From positions 152,893,399 through 152,957,398 of the forward strand of contig CM041294.1 in assembly GCA_023052935.1 (NCBI GenBank): DNA of 64,000 nt. Reading direction: 5' to 3'. Below are positions 1-10,407 of this stretch, piece by piece. Under the pieces are notes generated by a model. It ran no database searches, was not told where the DNA came from, and saw only the letters and a program-made list of their open reading frames with translations. This stretch comes from Piezodorus guildinii (taxonomy: Eukaryota; Arthropoda; Insecta; Hemiptera; Pentatomidae). Numbering within the stretch: position 1 is the first letter of the stretch; each line of letters begins with the position of its first letter. Position numbers and translations under genes: made by a program.

Positions 1-113
1 ATGGTATATCATACATGTATATTACTGTTCTCATGTTCAAAAACAAAAAATTGAATTAGAAAAATATGTTTTAAGTTTTCTCTTTTAGTTGGGTATCGAA
101 TTAATTCAATTTA
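1..113 (+). repeat. Repeat X, left part of a copy split by a Penelope-like element
   Basis: Matches the middle of the dispersed repeat called X (seen in full at 35745-36618, 49983-50856 and 54641-55566). The copy resumes at 1630. The last 11 bases, AATTCAATTTA at 103-113, are repeated at 1630-1640 and are the target-site duplication of the element between them. Confidence 0.85.
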
Positions 114-222
114 TTGTGGATGTAATAGTTGACCGTTGAGAATTACTGGAAGGAATTAGTCCGGGTGGCGGTCATTAAATGAAACAACTAAATAGTTTCA
201 ACTATTTTATTGTTTGCCAACG

Positions 223-251
223 TTTCGACCCCCTTTGTGGGTCATCATCAG
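223..251 (-). ncRNA. Hammerhead ribozyme-like core, left arm
   Basis: On the minus strand CTGATGA is followed by one unpaired T, a five-base-pair helix (GACCC/GGGTC) with a short loop, and then GAAAC. This is the order of the hammerhead catalytic core: CUGAUGA, helix II, GAAA. The exact limits of helices I and III were not resolved by eye. Self-cleavage is inferred, not shown. Confidence 0.6.
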
Positions 252-1522
252 GGCTAAAAAGATACAAAAGAATATAATTTCAATGACATTACATACAATA
301 TTATATAACCTATTTAGCTAGAGAACGTCGGTATTGAAAAAATAACAGAAGAACTGTATATGTAAAAAAACTTAATTAAAATACAATGACCATATTACAA
401 TATGAAAGTGTTATACAGAAAAAATAAAAATGTTCACTAAACAAAATTTACACAGGTATCAATAATTTACATGAAATATGAAATATAAAAACTATGAAGT
501 AGAGTGGAGATACGTACCGCATGGTGAGAGAATGGAAACTAGGTACTGTTTGGTAGATGGGGGGTAGGTAGGATGGAAAATACGTAGGAAAAGGTGGAAT
601 GGAAAATACGTACTGATTTATGGACAGGGCCTGACAACAATGACTAAAATTCTTAATACTACCATACAAAGAATCAATGAAATTTAACTTATGATTATAA
701 TAATGATACAGGATAAAAAATTATGATTTAATTCTTGAAATATCACCTATATAATAGTAAGAGCAGTGATGGAAGATGTATATGGAGAAAAACTGACTGT
801 ACCTCCCAACTTAATCATCCCTAATTCTGTTTTAGGTATCCAAAGATAACAGGGTGGAAAAAATAATAATGGAACATTGTAAAATACATTAATTGACAAA
901 TCTTACAGGTTGATAAAAAAATTAAATAAACATAAATACAAGTTGGAATAAATTGAATAGTGAAGACATTTAGAAAATTTTAAATACATAAACAAAACAA
1001 AATAAATACATATATAGAATTATATGGATACCTAAAATAGATTTAAAAATATTAATAAAAACCAACAAACAATAATAATGAAAAACAAAACAATATATAT
1101 GGTGGGATAGACAGAGAAAATATGCTACTTAATAGAGTTTAATATGTGGCTATATGTGGAGGAAATGCATTGTTTTGCAACAAACACTACGTATTTTCCA
1201 TCCTACCTACCCCCCATCTACCAAACAGTACCTAGTTTCCATTCTCCCACCATGCGGTACGTATCTCCACTCTACTTCATATTTTTATATTTCATATTTC
1301 ATGTAAATTATTGATACCTGTGTAAATTTTGTTTAGTGAACATTTTTATTTTTTCTGTATAACACTTTCATTATTGTAATATGGTCATTGTATTTTAATT
1401 AAGTTTTTTTACATATACAGTTCTTCTGTTATTTTTTCAATACCGACGTTCTCTAGCTAAATAGGTTATATAATATTATATGTAATGTCATTGAAATTAT
1501 ATTCTTTTGTATCTTTTTAGCC

Positions 1523-1551
1523 CTGATGATGACCCACAAAGGGGGTCGAAA
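1523..1551 (+). ncRNA. Hammerhead ribozyme-like core, right arm
   Basis: Mirror copy of the motif at 223-251: CTGATGA at 1523-1529, helix II GACCC 1531-1535 pairing with GGGTC 1543-1547, GAAA at 1548-1551. The core and helix are kept exactly between the arms. Confidence 0.6.
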
Positions 1552-1629
1552 CGTTGGCAAACAATAAAATAGTTGAAACTATTTAGTTGTTTCATTTAAT
1601 GACCGCCACCCGGACTAATTCCTTCCAGT

Positions 1630-2168
1630 AATTCAATTTATATATTTACCTGTTTTTCATCAGTGGTAACAAGATAATATAGTTATTTTTATAGAATCAA
1701 CAAAATTAGGTACTTTAGAGAAAGAAAATTTAAAATATTGGCATTTAAGCCCTGTCAAACAATTTTAATCCGAATGAAACCTAAATGATATTAAAGCCCA
1801 TTAAATTTTACATTGATATAGCGAGTTTAATCAAAATCGTCAGAGCCATTTTCGAGAAAATCTAAAAAAGGTGCAAAATGCATGGTATAAATTGGCTCTT
1901 CTGGTAAGCTCATTTTAATGAAAAAGGTTTTGTACCGTCTCGGGCGTATATTTATCTTAAATATGAAATTTCAGTTTCATATGACTTACTGTTTCCGCCC
2001 AGGAGTTACCACACGCACAGACATTTTTGCGGGACTTGGTTATTTGGACTCAGGGGACCCAAATAAAATAAAATGTGTATTTCCGTTAAAAACTGGAATT
2101 CGAAAATTTTCACGATCGCAATACTTTCCCTTACTATATCTAGTAAGTGAAAGTAAACATTTTTCTTA
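1630..2168 (+). repeat. Repeat X, right part of the split copy
   Basis: Continues the copy at 1-113 and runs to the diagnostic end of X, where ACTATATCTAGTAAGTGAAAGT lies close to a reversed ACTTTCCCTTAC. Contains the stretch with the ACCACACGCACAG microsatellite and the CGATCGCAATAC motif found in all full copies. No coding sequence. Confidence 0.85.
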
Positions 2169-2484
2169 AAAAAAAAGTTGTTATGCATAAAATGTGTTTA
2201 TTAATATTTCGACAATTACTCATTCTCACAGTTATTTACTAAGGTTATACAAACACTCGCGCCCCTCAAACGGTTCACATGAGACATCAATAAACTTAAT
2301 TAGGTTTTAGTTCGGTTCAATAAACATCTTATGGTGGAACTTTGATTGATGGTGCAAGTTGGGAGGGTATAAGATAACTTCTGGAGCTGGAATTTAAAAA
2401 GTTTATTCAGCTCTTTATTGCTAATGGGGCTCGGATATTGCTCTGCAAAAGTAAACTCTCGTATCATCATTTCAAAGAAAAAAA
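2169..2484. other. No gene seen
   Basis: AT-rich sequence without a convincing reading frame, splice pair or recognised repeat. Confidence 0.5.
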
Positions 2485-2760
2485 ATCTGATGCGGGCAAC
2501 ACGTGACTTTCAGTTACCTCAGTTGTTAATATCAAGTTAAGAACTATTAAATAAAGTTTCAAAAAATTTAAAGTATTATATTCAGTTTCGTTGGAAACAT
2601 ATAGTTTAGACAAAATAATATAACATTGTTATGTACTATATTTACTTAATTTTATGTCTTATTCGTCTCTTTATATTAACTTACAAAAATTTGTATATAT
2701 ACATTTTTCTCAAATCTTTAGCTTCCCACCGGTACATTCATCTATATTAATGTGTATAAA
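2485..2760 (+). repeat. Repeat X, decayed starting end
   Basis: Begins with the X start signature in altered form (GCGGGCAACACGTGACTTTCAGTTACC) and follows the X order for about 270 bases with many differences. Confidence 0.55.
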
Positions 2761-3439
2761 AAAAAAATCATTAGCCAATCCTTTAGTTTTTTTCTTCAAC
2801 AAACAATCGAATCAGTAAACATAACATAGTTTCTTGGAAAAGCTCAAACGAACATTCTAGTTCCCATATTTTCCGTTCCACGCAATGAGCGTTTTTTTAA
2901 ACAGAAAAACATCACTTCTTTAGACACCGTCTCAGAGTCAAGCATGTATCTTTTTGTCTTATTGATTAGGATCTCTTTTCATCGCCTATTTCTTTCTTCC
3001 TCATATATTTTTCCGTTACATATCCTGATATATAATTGTAAGTTTAATATAATATTATTTTAAAATTTAAAAATATTTTTTATTCATACTGTTTCTCTTT
3101 TTTTATGACTATGTTCTTTTTATATATTACCTATACTCTTAAATATGTTTTTAATATATTACCGTCATATATCACTTCAAAATTGTTCAGATTTAAAATT
3201 TTAATTGTTCACATATTTTTCCTTTGTCATTTTTTTCATTTGCTTAGTCTCTCTTTATATATTCTTATTGCAATATTATCATCTTAATTTTCTTAATTTC
3301 CATACTTTATAACTGTTATCTTATTATCATTTTACATTTAATTTTATTTATGTTCCCATATTATATTACTGTCATATTATTATTATATACCTATTAATAT
3401 TACTATTAATATACGCATTATTAAGTCTATAATTACATT
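2761..3439. other. AT-rich stretch, no gene seen
   Basis: Thymine-rich on the + strand with runs of short TTAT/TATT units. The upstream context of the hammerhead at 3465 suggests it may be the decayed body of a Penelope-like element, but no protein signature is visible. Confidence 0.4.
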
Positions 3440-3604
3440 GGTTGTTATCTTGTTTCTTTTAGCCCTAATGAAGGTCCACAATGTAGACCGAAACGTTGGC
3501 AATTAATTAAAATAGCACTTGCTTTAAATGTGTGTTTCTATTCTATGACCGCATTCCAACCATCTACCTCATCCAATTTCTCAACGGTCAACAAAGACTC
3601 CATC
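3440..3604 (+). mobile_element. Terminal part of a second Penelope-like element
   Basis: Has the same order as the end of the element at 114-1629: hammerhead-like core, ACGTTGGCAA, a short AT stretch, TATGACCGC, then TTCTCAACGGTCAAC near the terminus. The corresponding bases in the first family are TTCTCAACGGTCAACTATTAC. The two are therefore related subfamilies. The left limit is uncertain. Confidence 0.55.
3465..3493 (+). ncRNA. Hammerhead-like core with a G-to-A change
   Basis: CTAATGA (3465-3471) replaces CTGATGA. Helix II is GGTC (3473-3476) with GACC (3486-3489), followed by GAAAC. The altered G is part of the invariant core, so this copy is probably inactive. Confidence 0.5.
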
Positions 3605-4210
3605 ATTATCTATATTAATAGTCCGTGAGCAAAAAAACAAAAATTTTAGTATGTTTTATGCAAAGCATCTATCAGGGTAAAGCAAAAAATAACGCCTGCC
3701 AACTCAAAATAGGTGGATTACAAAATGGCGGCCATTCAAAAAGGGAATATCACAAAATAACACTCTCTTCTAATATAATTATAGTTACTATCATGAAAAC
3801 GACTCATCCTTTGAGGACAATCGTTATAAAGTAAACCATCAAGTATTTAATAAGCTTTCATTTGAGTTGTAAAAGATATTTGTATGTCTAGTATTCAACG
3901 ATATAGAGGTATAACAAAAACTTTTTTTTGCGATCGACGGGAAATTTAGGCAATTTGGGGTTTTCAGAACAGGTTTTGGTCAATGGCGATGACAGAGGTA
4001 CTAAAAATAGGATGATCACTAAGCAAAAGCGGAGAAGGGTGATGATAGATTATATGGCATATATCCAATTTATTTGGTTTAAGCGTTACTTTATAAAAAC
4101 AGTGATACCTCTGTTACTAAAACAATTAACTTAATCTTTGTTTATAGTTAAATTATGTATTACTAAATATAATTGCATTTTTTAATAAATATATTTTTTT
4201 AATTGTTCAG
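3605..4210 (+). other. Intron sequence upstream of the receptor exon
   Basis: No recognised repeat or exon. Ends with a thymine-rich tract and TTGTTCAG, a good 3' splice site for the exon that starts at 4211. Confidence 0.6.
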
Positions 4211-4350
4211 GATGCTCCGGGAACCCAGACGCGAAGCGGCTGTACGACGACCTGCTGTCCAACTACAACAAGCTGGTGAGGCCTGTGGTCAATGTATCCG
4301 ACGCCTTAACGGTCAAGATCAAGCTCAAGCTATCACAGCTCATAGATGTC
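4211..4350 (+). CDS. Nicotinic acetylcholine receptor alpha subunit, one internal exon
   Basis: Encodes part of the extracellular ligand-binding domain of a neuronal acetylcholine-gated cation channel. The 140 bases translate, after two bases of a split codon, into 46 residues beginning [20 protein letters not shown] and ending LKLSQLIDV. This is the start of mature insect nAChR alpha subunits (the [12 protein letters not shown] block). The variable part, with [16 protein letters not shown], resembles the insect alpha4 type best in my memory, so that assignment is tentative. The exon is bounded by TTTAATTGTTCAG (acceptor) and GTGAGTAC (donor), which fits a working gene and not a processed copy. 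It is GC-richer than everything around it. The next conserved exon (the NLKNQIMTTN block) was not found downstream by eye, so the next intron may leave the window. Signal peptide, Cys-loop and membrane segments are outside this exon. Confidence 0.9.
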
Positions 4351-4665
4351 GTGAGTACAACATTCATATAATATATATTGTATATTATTATTATTTCAGA
4401 ACACAAAAACATGTCTGCATAACAGTATTATATATGTATGAGTTAACGGTAAATAATAAAAACGTCAAAAAACTACCGACATCACAAATTTTACTATCAT
4501 ACTTATTGATCACATCGATTCCCAACAATCAATGACTTTATCCTAGGTTTTATTGTACGTTTAATAAAATACTATGAATCACCCAAATCACAATGGAAAT
4601 ATTTTTAATTTTTTTTTTCAAATTATTAGAACTTATTTTTTTATTAATAATTCGAAGGATGTTGA
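4351..4665 (+). other. Start of the receptor's downstream intron, nothing recognised
   Basis: Opens with the donor GTGAGTAC. The rest is AT-rich with no second exon or repeat that I can identify. Confidence 0.5.
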
Positions 4666-4800
4666 TAATTTAAGGCGAAGGCCAAGAATTCAATAGAAAA
4701 TTGAAGGTATAACAGTCCAACTTCGGCACTTTTATTAAAAATATGCACAACGGTTCGGCTATTATAGCATCATCAAGTGCAAAAAAAAAGTGATTATATC
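4666..4800 (-). mobile_element. Remnant of a Penelope-like terminus with a degenerate hammerhead
   Basis: On the minus strand TTGATGA, a short self-complementary stretch GCTATAATAGC and CGAAC follow each other. This resembles the hammerhead order but with C-to-T in the first box and GAAC in place of GAAA. The family differs from the one at 114-1629. Limits are approximate. Confidence 0.35.
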
Positions 4801-5924
4801 TTTAACAAATACTCGTATAAGTAATTATTCAGACATGAGGCTTATAGGTGGAATCAACCACGCACCTTATAGATAAAATTTTTTTTTTGCTCTTGAAGAT
4901 GAAATAATAACCAAAACCTTGCATGTTTTGAATAAAAGCGATCAAGTAGTATAACAGCCACCAAGTTACTATTGAATAATACGATATTTGATAATAATTT
5001 TATTTTTCTAGATAAATTCCGTTAAATACTAATTTCATTTAGTTATTTGGCGAAAGAAAATTTTCAGTCACGGGACTTTGGTTCGGAAGCAGGGGGACCA
5101 TCCCAGTAGGTACAGGATTATTTTTGGAGAGGTATGGATTCGAAAGAAAACAGTTACAAAACGTGGCGGAGACCATAATCCTGGACTCACTGGGAATCCT
5201 GCAACACCATATATATTGAGACTAGGGTCGATTTGTCCAAGAGGCCCATCGATATGTCCAAGTGTTTCTTTTTGGCAGAATCTCCCTCTATTTGTCCTTA
5301 AAAATTGCCTTCAGGATTGATGCGGTATGCTGTGTACACATAGCAACTCAGCGAAGTTGAGCAGCAAATCCAAATCGTTAAAAAATTAATTTTTATTTTT
5401 TATAGCATTTTCAACTCAAACGAAACCTTTCCTAAAACCATTGTAAACTTTTTTAATTCAAATAATTCAAAGCACTTAGAGAAGGAATTTTCCCAAACCT
5501 AGCCTTATAGCACATCTATACGGTAAGACGAACCTCCTGAAAACAATTCAGCTTCACAACCATAGACAATTTTAAGATACTGCGGTGACCAGAAAATCAA
5601 GTGAAATGAAACTTTCTTATATAAATATAGAAGATTATACAATAAAACATGTAAGCTGGGACCTACCAAACAATATACAGTGTTTACCCGATAAATGTGT
5701 AAAAAAAGTGACGGTTAAGCGTTATTTCGCCCCAGATGGTCACCTCAGCTGTTAGACTACCAATAGAACGAATAAATCGAATATCTAAAGTAAAGAACCA
5801 AAGACCCTTCGTGAGTTTTAGTGATTCAGATATTCATATTAAAACTTAGGTTTTACTAGCCTTTTAAAATTGAGTAAACCACTAAAGCTGATTTTTAATT
5901 AAATTGTTATTCATTATGTACTGC
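4801..5924. other. Receptor intron, no gene seen
   Basis: Several short open frames exist (for example 5078-5320) but none shows a domain, codon bias or repeat match. About 5640-5890 is also unassigned. Confidence 0.45.
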
Positions 5925-6287
5925 TGTTATCTCAACCCATCCTAACACCTTCCTTTCTACCTATACTCATGATCAGTTATCATTAATAACAAGCCAACCA
6001 TTCCTTCTCTAACCCTCCGATCCTACATCAAAGATCTTGAGGTATGGTGTCAGAAATTTGAGAATTAAAATTAAATACAATAAATTAAACCGCTTTACCT
6101 TTACCCTTCGTCGTAAACCTATAATATCTTGTATTACAGTGTCCTTGAATAATATTCCACTTGTCCTGGTTGAACAGATCTTCTATCTAGGACTCTTGCA
6201 TGACAAACGTCTGCACAAAAGACGGAAAAGGCAAGACACAGTTCGCCAATTTTGATTACTTCAACACTTACAAGACGCACTAACCTT

Positions 6288-7016
6288 CACTTAACTACAA
6301 AAGGCTTATTTGACCATTTCAATACGAGGCATGTTTTTTAAGTAAGTACCGTTTTGGAATTAAAAAAGACGTGCAAAGATATCGCAATAATTTTATTTTT
6401 ACATGAAAGCCTGTACATTAATCTACTTTTCTACATAATTTTCATGAATTTTGAGGACTTGTCATAACGCGGCACCAGTTTTTGAATACCCACTTCAAAA
6501 ACTTCTGCCGCCTGACTTGTTAAACGACGTTGACAAAACATAGGTGGCCTACGTCACACCAGAATCAAAACAACAATCCATGGAATGGCGACATTCATCA
6601 TCACCCAAAAGAGTGAAGTTTAAGCAAACAATTTCTGTCCGGAAAATCATGTGCCCAGTTTTTTGGGACAGAAAAGGAGTATTCCTAGTGGAGTTTCTGC
6701 CTCGTAATGAGACAATCAATGCAGCGTCTTCAAGACGATAACGAAGTCAAAACATTTGTGATGCAGTGGTTAACAAGTCAGGCGCAGAATTTTTTGAGGA
6801 GGATATTCAAAAACTGGTGCCGCGTTAAGACAAGTGCCTCAAAATTCATGGAAATTATATAGAAAAGTAGATTAAGGTACAGTCTTTCATGTAAAAATAA
6901 AATTATTGCGATATCTTTGCACGTCTTTTTTAAATTCCAAAACGGTACTTACTTAAAAAAACATGCCTCGTATTAAGATGGTCAAATAAGCCTTCTGTAG
7001 TTAAGTGTGCCTCGTA
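6288..7016. mobile_element. Palindromic mariner derivative whose arms include flanking DNA
   Basis: Terminal repeats CGAGGCATGTTTTTTAAGTA start at 6325 and end at 6970, with TA on both sides (6323-6324, 6971-6972). The left arm (to about 6525) is an inverted copy of the right arm (from about 6766). Both encode the transposase C-terminus (LVPRYDK). The unpaired centre, about 6540-6740 on the + strand, carries the catalytic-domain block with VTPESKQQSMEWRHSS and PVFWDRKG. Beyond the transposon ends the inversion continues for 37 bases of jockey sequence (6288-6324 against 6971-7007). A second TGCCTCGTA then follows at 7008-7016, before normal jockey sequence resumes. The transposase is broken: its N-terminal DNA-binding half is absent, and so is the region with the second and third catalytic aspartates. 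Confidence 0.8.
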
Positions 7017-7326
7017 CTTATCTGGACTTACAGAGTTGAGCAGTGGGGCTATACTTTACCATCAAAATCTTTTCGTATCAAAACCTTACAATCGAGAATG
7101 CTTCGTATAAAATCCCAGCGCTCTTTACTTTGTCACGAATAGAATCATCCATAAAAATCTTAACGATTTACATGGTGCTAATTTGGCCAAACCAGATATC
7201 ACTCCTTTCATGACATACTCCACTCCCACTATAACCCACTAGTTTTAATCCTTGCTTTCTCTTTAATTTCTGATAATCATCTAAGGCCTCTGAAAGAAAT
7301 ATTTTTTTTAGATTAACTACCAGAGT

Positions 7327-8057
7327 AAAAAAAAAAAAATAATAGGACTCGAATTAAATACCGATAAGACGAAATATATGATTAGGAGCAGAAACGGTGG
7401 CGATCTTGGTGATATTGATGTATCAGGGCATACTTTTAAACACGTAGAGAAATTCAAGTATTTAGGTTCAATGATAACAAGAAAAAATGAAATCCAGGAA
7501 GAAATAAAGTCCCGGTTAAAGGTGGGAAATGCGTGTTATTATTCAGTTGCTAAGTTACTTCGTTCGCGGCATCTAAATAAAAACTGAAAGGTTAGAATTT
7601 GTAAAAATATTATTATTTCGACAGTTCTTTACGGATGTGAAACGTGGCCTTTTACTTTGAAGGATGAACAACGGCTTAAGGTTTTCGAAAATAAGGTACT
7701 GCGTAAAATATTTGGTCCGAAGAGAGATGAGGCCACTGGGGAATTTAGAAGGTTGCATAACGCGGAATTGCGGAACTTGTATCCTGTGAATATAATTGAG
7801 TTGATAGCATCTCGGAGACTCAGATGGGCGAGTAAAGTTGTTGGGCTCGATAAGGAGCGGATTACGAGAAAGTTGGTATTCGCTGATCTGACTGGTAGAC
7901 GTCCGAAAGGTAGGCCGAAGCGTCGATGGGAGGATTGCGTCAAGGCTGATCTCGGGAGCTTGGGCTTGACCGGCGAACATTGGACGAGTCTGTGTAGGCG
8001 GAATTTTGTGGTATCGGCATCGAACCTTCGGGTTCGCTAAGCCTATTATATATTATT
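7327..8057 (+). pseudogene. RTE-like LINE, 5'-truncated copy 1
   Basis: Encodes the C-terminal part of a non-LTR reverse transcriptase: GLELNTDKTKYM (from 7345), HVEKFKYLGSMIT, VLYGCETWPF, then the KVFENKVLRKIFGP block and a tail to 8040 ending ASNLRVR. One in-frame TGA interrupts it at 7585-7587, otherwise the frame is open. The 3' end is a short TTATTATT tract. ATTAACTACCAGAGT (7312-7326) and ATTAACTACTAGAGT (8058-8072) form a 15 bp target-site duplication with one difference, inside the 3' UTR of the older jockey copy. Same family as 37621-38044. I call it RTE-like by its single-frame, very short 3' UTR and microsatellite tail; a CR1/Proto2-like clade is possible. Confidence 0.75.
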
Positions 8058-8185
8058 ATTAACTACTAGAGTGTTATCAATGGGCGGTTTCTCTACATAT
8101 TTTCCTTATATAGCTTAACTAATTGCTGTATTATCAAATATAGTTGTATAATTCAATGTTAAAATACAATAAAATAAATTACTTT

Positions 8186-8744
8186 TGAATACACTGACAC
8201 GGGAATTAAGTAAGATTATGATGAGTAAACAAGCATGTAGGTTATTTTCTGTGGGCCGTAGAAGGAACTGTAACACAGCACGTAAGTCGTAAAAGGAACT
8301 ACACTCCTGTAGTCCTTAAAGTATCATGATGCCCCGAGAACACGAACAGCATCTTTGTGAGTTGGTATTCTTAATTGTTCAAGTTGACTACTTAGATCCC
8401 TGCTATGGCAGTAACAGAGGGGAAAAAACTTTACTGTCGTCTTATTTATTCATTTCTTTCTTTCCTTTTTTTTTTTCCTTTTCTTTTTTCTGCGATAATC
8501 TTATAAATTATTTTCTGTGAGAACTTGACAACACCAGAGCTAACTTTAGACATTTTTAATTATACTTCGGAAATAAATCAATCAACAATTGAGAAAGATT
8601 AGCAAAGAATGTAAAACATATGAATCTTGCTGATGACGATTGAAACATAATCTGATGGACTCATCACTCAAATATCACATAATTTCTTTCAATAAATTTT
8701 ATAGGATAAACTGTTTAGCAAAATTGATACTAAAGGTTTTCTGA
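8186..8744. other. No gene seen
   Basis: AT-rich with a thymine run near 8465. The open frame at 8326-8520 has no recognisable domain. Confidence 0.45.
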
Positions 8745-9030
8745 GGTCATGGTATAGTGGCAATTTAAAAGACTTCTATGCTTCAGGTCATGGGTTCAAA
8801 CGTGGCAGATGGACATATGATTTTTTAAAAGTGAAAAACCTGGGTAATACCGCTTTTCAGAGGGGACGTACAATGATGGTCAATAATTTGTGCGGTGTCA
8901 GATGCTCCTTAAAACTCTACATTCTAATTTAAGCTGAAAGGAAAAATTTAGGACTCTCACTGCAGCAATTTCCGATTAGCAAAAGTAGCATAAAGTGACT
9001 ATGAATTAATAAAACAAACTAATACAATTA
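8745..9030 (+). repeat. tRNA-derived SINE, family Z, diverged copy
   Basis: Starts with a tRNA-like head (GGTATAGTGGC and the B-box GGGTTCAAAC) and continues with the family Z body, ending AGTAGCATAAAGTGACT. Heavily mutated compared with 18555-18820 and 20395-20665. Confidence 0.6.
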
Positions 9031-9067
9031 TAACGTAACTTTAACTTAATGATTTTTTTTCATTGTA

Positions 9068-9870
9068 TTGGGTTGTGTCACATGAAATATCCGTTTTAAA
9101 CGTAAATGATTTTTAATAAAAATACAATATGAAAACAAGATAATATTATTCGAAGTATTTACCTTTTTTTTTCTACACATTTTTCCAACGTAACACCAAC
9201 TTTTTTATCCCAGAACTGAAAAACACTGAGCTTTGAAGTGAAACAAATCATCATTTTCAAAAAATTTTCTTTTGACGAAGTTGTCTAAATTCCTGAACAG
9301 GTGGTAATCTGTTGGAGACAAGTCGGGAGAATATGGTGGGTGCGGAAGAACTTGGTACCAGTTCTTCCCAATTTGCACGTTTTAATAGATCAACTCGTCA
9401 TGAATCTGGTCCCATGTATCGAGCTTTTTTACTTTCCCAATACACTTTAAATGTCTGGAAACGGTAGATGCACTTGCATTTAGTTGTACTAAGAGTCCTT
9501 TAACTGTTTGGTAAGGGTTTCCTTCTACTGTATGTTTGAGGACATAGTTGTCTATTACGAACGGAGGTCTTCCTCGGGGCAAGTTTTTCAAGTCGGTATC
9601 TCCCGCTGAAAACTTAGCAAACCAACGACGAATAGTAATATTTCTAGCGGCCCCAGCTGCTGAATGGCCGAGATTAAACTCGCACAAAAATATTACTCGA
9701 AAATCGCGTGTTTTCATGTTCATATTTGGAGTAACTCCAATATATGGTTCATATATTAGTAACTTTTTACTTTAAATATGTAAACATTCGGAGGAAACAG
9801 CAGAGACCTGCAAAATCCTCTATGTATTTCAGAAACTATAAAAACGGACATTTCATGTGAAACAACCCAA
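9068..9870 (-). mobile_element. Mariner transposon, internally deleted (copy B)
   Basis: Ends TTGGGTTGTGTCACATGAAA and its inverse, flanked by TA (9066-9067, 9871-9872), the classical mariner target duplication. 803 bp against the usual ~1.3 kb. The minus strand encodes the N-terminal helix-turn-helix part of a transposase from 9723 (MKTRDFRVIFLCEFNLGHSA) to 9382, including GRPP and VSRHLK. It is then joined directly to the C-terminal region with LPHPPYSPDLSPTDYHLF, so the middle of the catalytic domain is gone. Non-autonomous. Same family as copies A (22069-22991) and C/D (44930-45501, 49219-49583). Confidence 0.85.
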
Positions 9871-9989
9871 TATAATAAGTTTTATGACTTCAACCGTGGC
9901 ATTAAATTTTCTATAATATTGCGTTTTCCAAATATTATTATTCTTTAATTCCGAATATCTTTGTATTTAATCATATAAAAATAATACTA

Positions 9990-10395
9990 CATCATTACTA
10001 AAATTTATTATTTAAAAATTGTTAATTCTTTCATATCGTCAAAATAAACGGAATCTCGAAGTAAGAAATTTCAAACAAAATGAAACATAAATGGAATTAA
10101 AGTTCATTTAATTTTACTATCACTATCACGAGATTAATTAAAATCGTTGTACCCATTTTTAAGATTGTAAAAACGTTGAAAATTCTTGGTCAGTGGCATT
10201 TCTTATTCGTATATTTTGTTAAAAAAATAAAATAAATAATAAAACACTTTACAGTTACATCCCAGGCATTTAATTGTAATATATAAACAAAGAATTTTTG
10301 TTTTTCGAGCGAAACTTGCCACATTTTTGCAAGACATGGGCATTTGGACCCAGAGGACCATGTGTATTTCCATCGAAAACTCAAATCTTTTTTTT
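9990..10395 (+). repeat. Repeat X, old diverged copy
   Basis: Follows X order at low identity: GAAACATAAATGGAATTAAAG, CACGAGATTAATTAAAATCG and the final GGACCATGTGTATTTCC block. It is cut by the SINE at 10408. Confidence 0.5.
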
Positions 10396-10407
10396 GTACG
10401 ATGCTCT

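Larger units (their letters stand above)
114..1629. mobile_element. Non-autonomous Penelope-like foldback element with hammerhead motifs
   Basis: Two inverted arms of about 450 bases (about 143-590 and 1190-1629) surround a ~600 base AT-rich centre. The left arm has about 29 extra bases (114-142, starting TTGTGGATGTAATAGTTGACC) that the right arm lacks. An 11 bp duplication, AATTCAATTTA, flanks the whole. Each arm carries a hammerhead-like core (223-251 minus, 1523-1551 plus). Inverted terminal repeats with a one-sided extension of about 30 bases and hammerheads in the terminal repeats are described for Penelope-like elements, hence the call. No reverse transcriptase or GIY-YIG reading frame is present, so this copy would need help in trans. 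A related, internally deleted copy is at 16010-16170 and a relative at 3440-3604. The short open frames in the arms look non-coding. Confidence 0.7.
5925..8185 (+). pseudogene. Jockey-type LINE copy (J3), broken by two later insertions
   Basis: Decayed 3' part of the same jockey family as the element at 23479-28583. Matching blocks are: the end of the reverse transcriptase and thumb (5925-6320, for example TLRRKPIIS and a damaged YLGL block); the C-terminal region (about 7017-7326, with a damaged WTYGIELWGS block); and the 3' untranslated region after the RTE insertion (8058-8185, with TACATATTTTCC and ATAGTTGTATAATTC corresponding to the intact copy). A mariner-derived palindrome sits at 6288-7016 and an RTE-like LINE at 7327-8057. 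Many stops and shifts, no function expected. The order of events is jockey first, then mariner, with the RTE insertion also later than the jockey. Confidence 0.75.

Noticed and set aside
448..669. 73-codon minus-strand frame in the Penelope-like left arm
   Set aside because: The mirrored arm does not keep it open, composition is that of the AT-rich repeat, and no RT or GIY-YIG motif is present.
1918..2169. Open frame over repeat X
   Set aside because: Similar frames occur in other X copies (36424-36609, 46727-47077, 53083-53274) only by chance. The reading is not conserved between copies.
7573..7980. 135-codon minus-strand frame
   Set aside because: Shadow of the RTE-like coding sequence on the + strand. 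The same shadow appears at 37691-38065.
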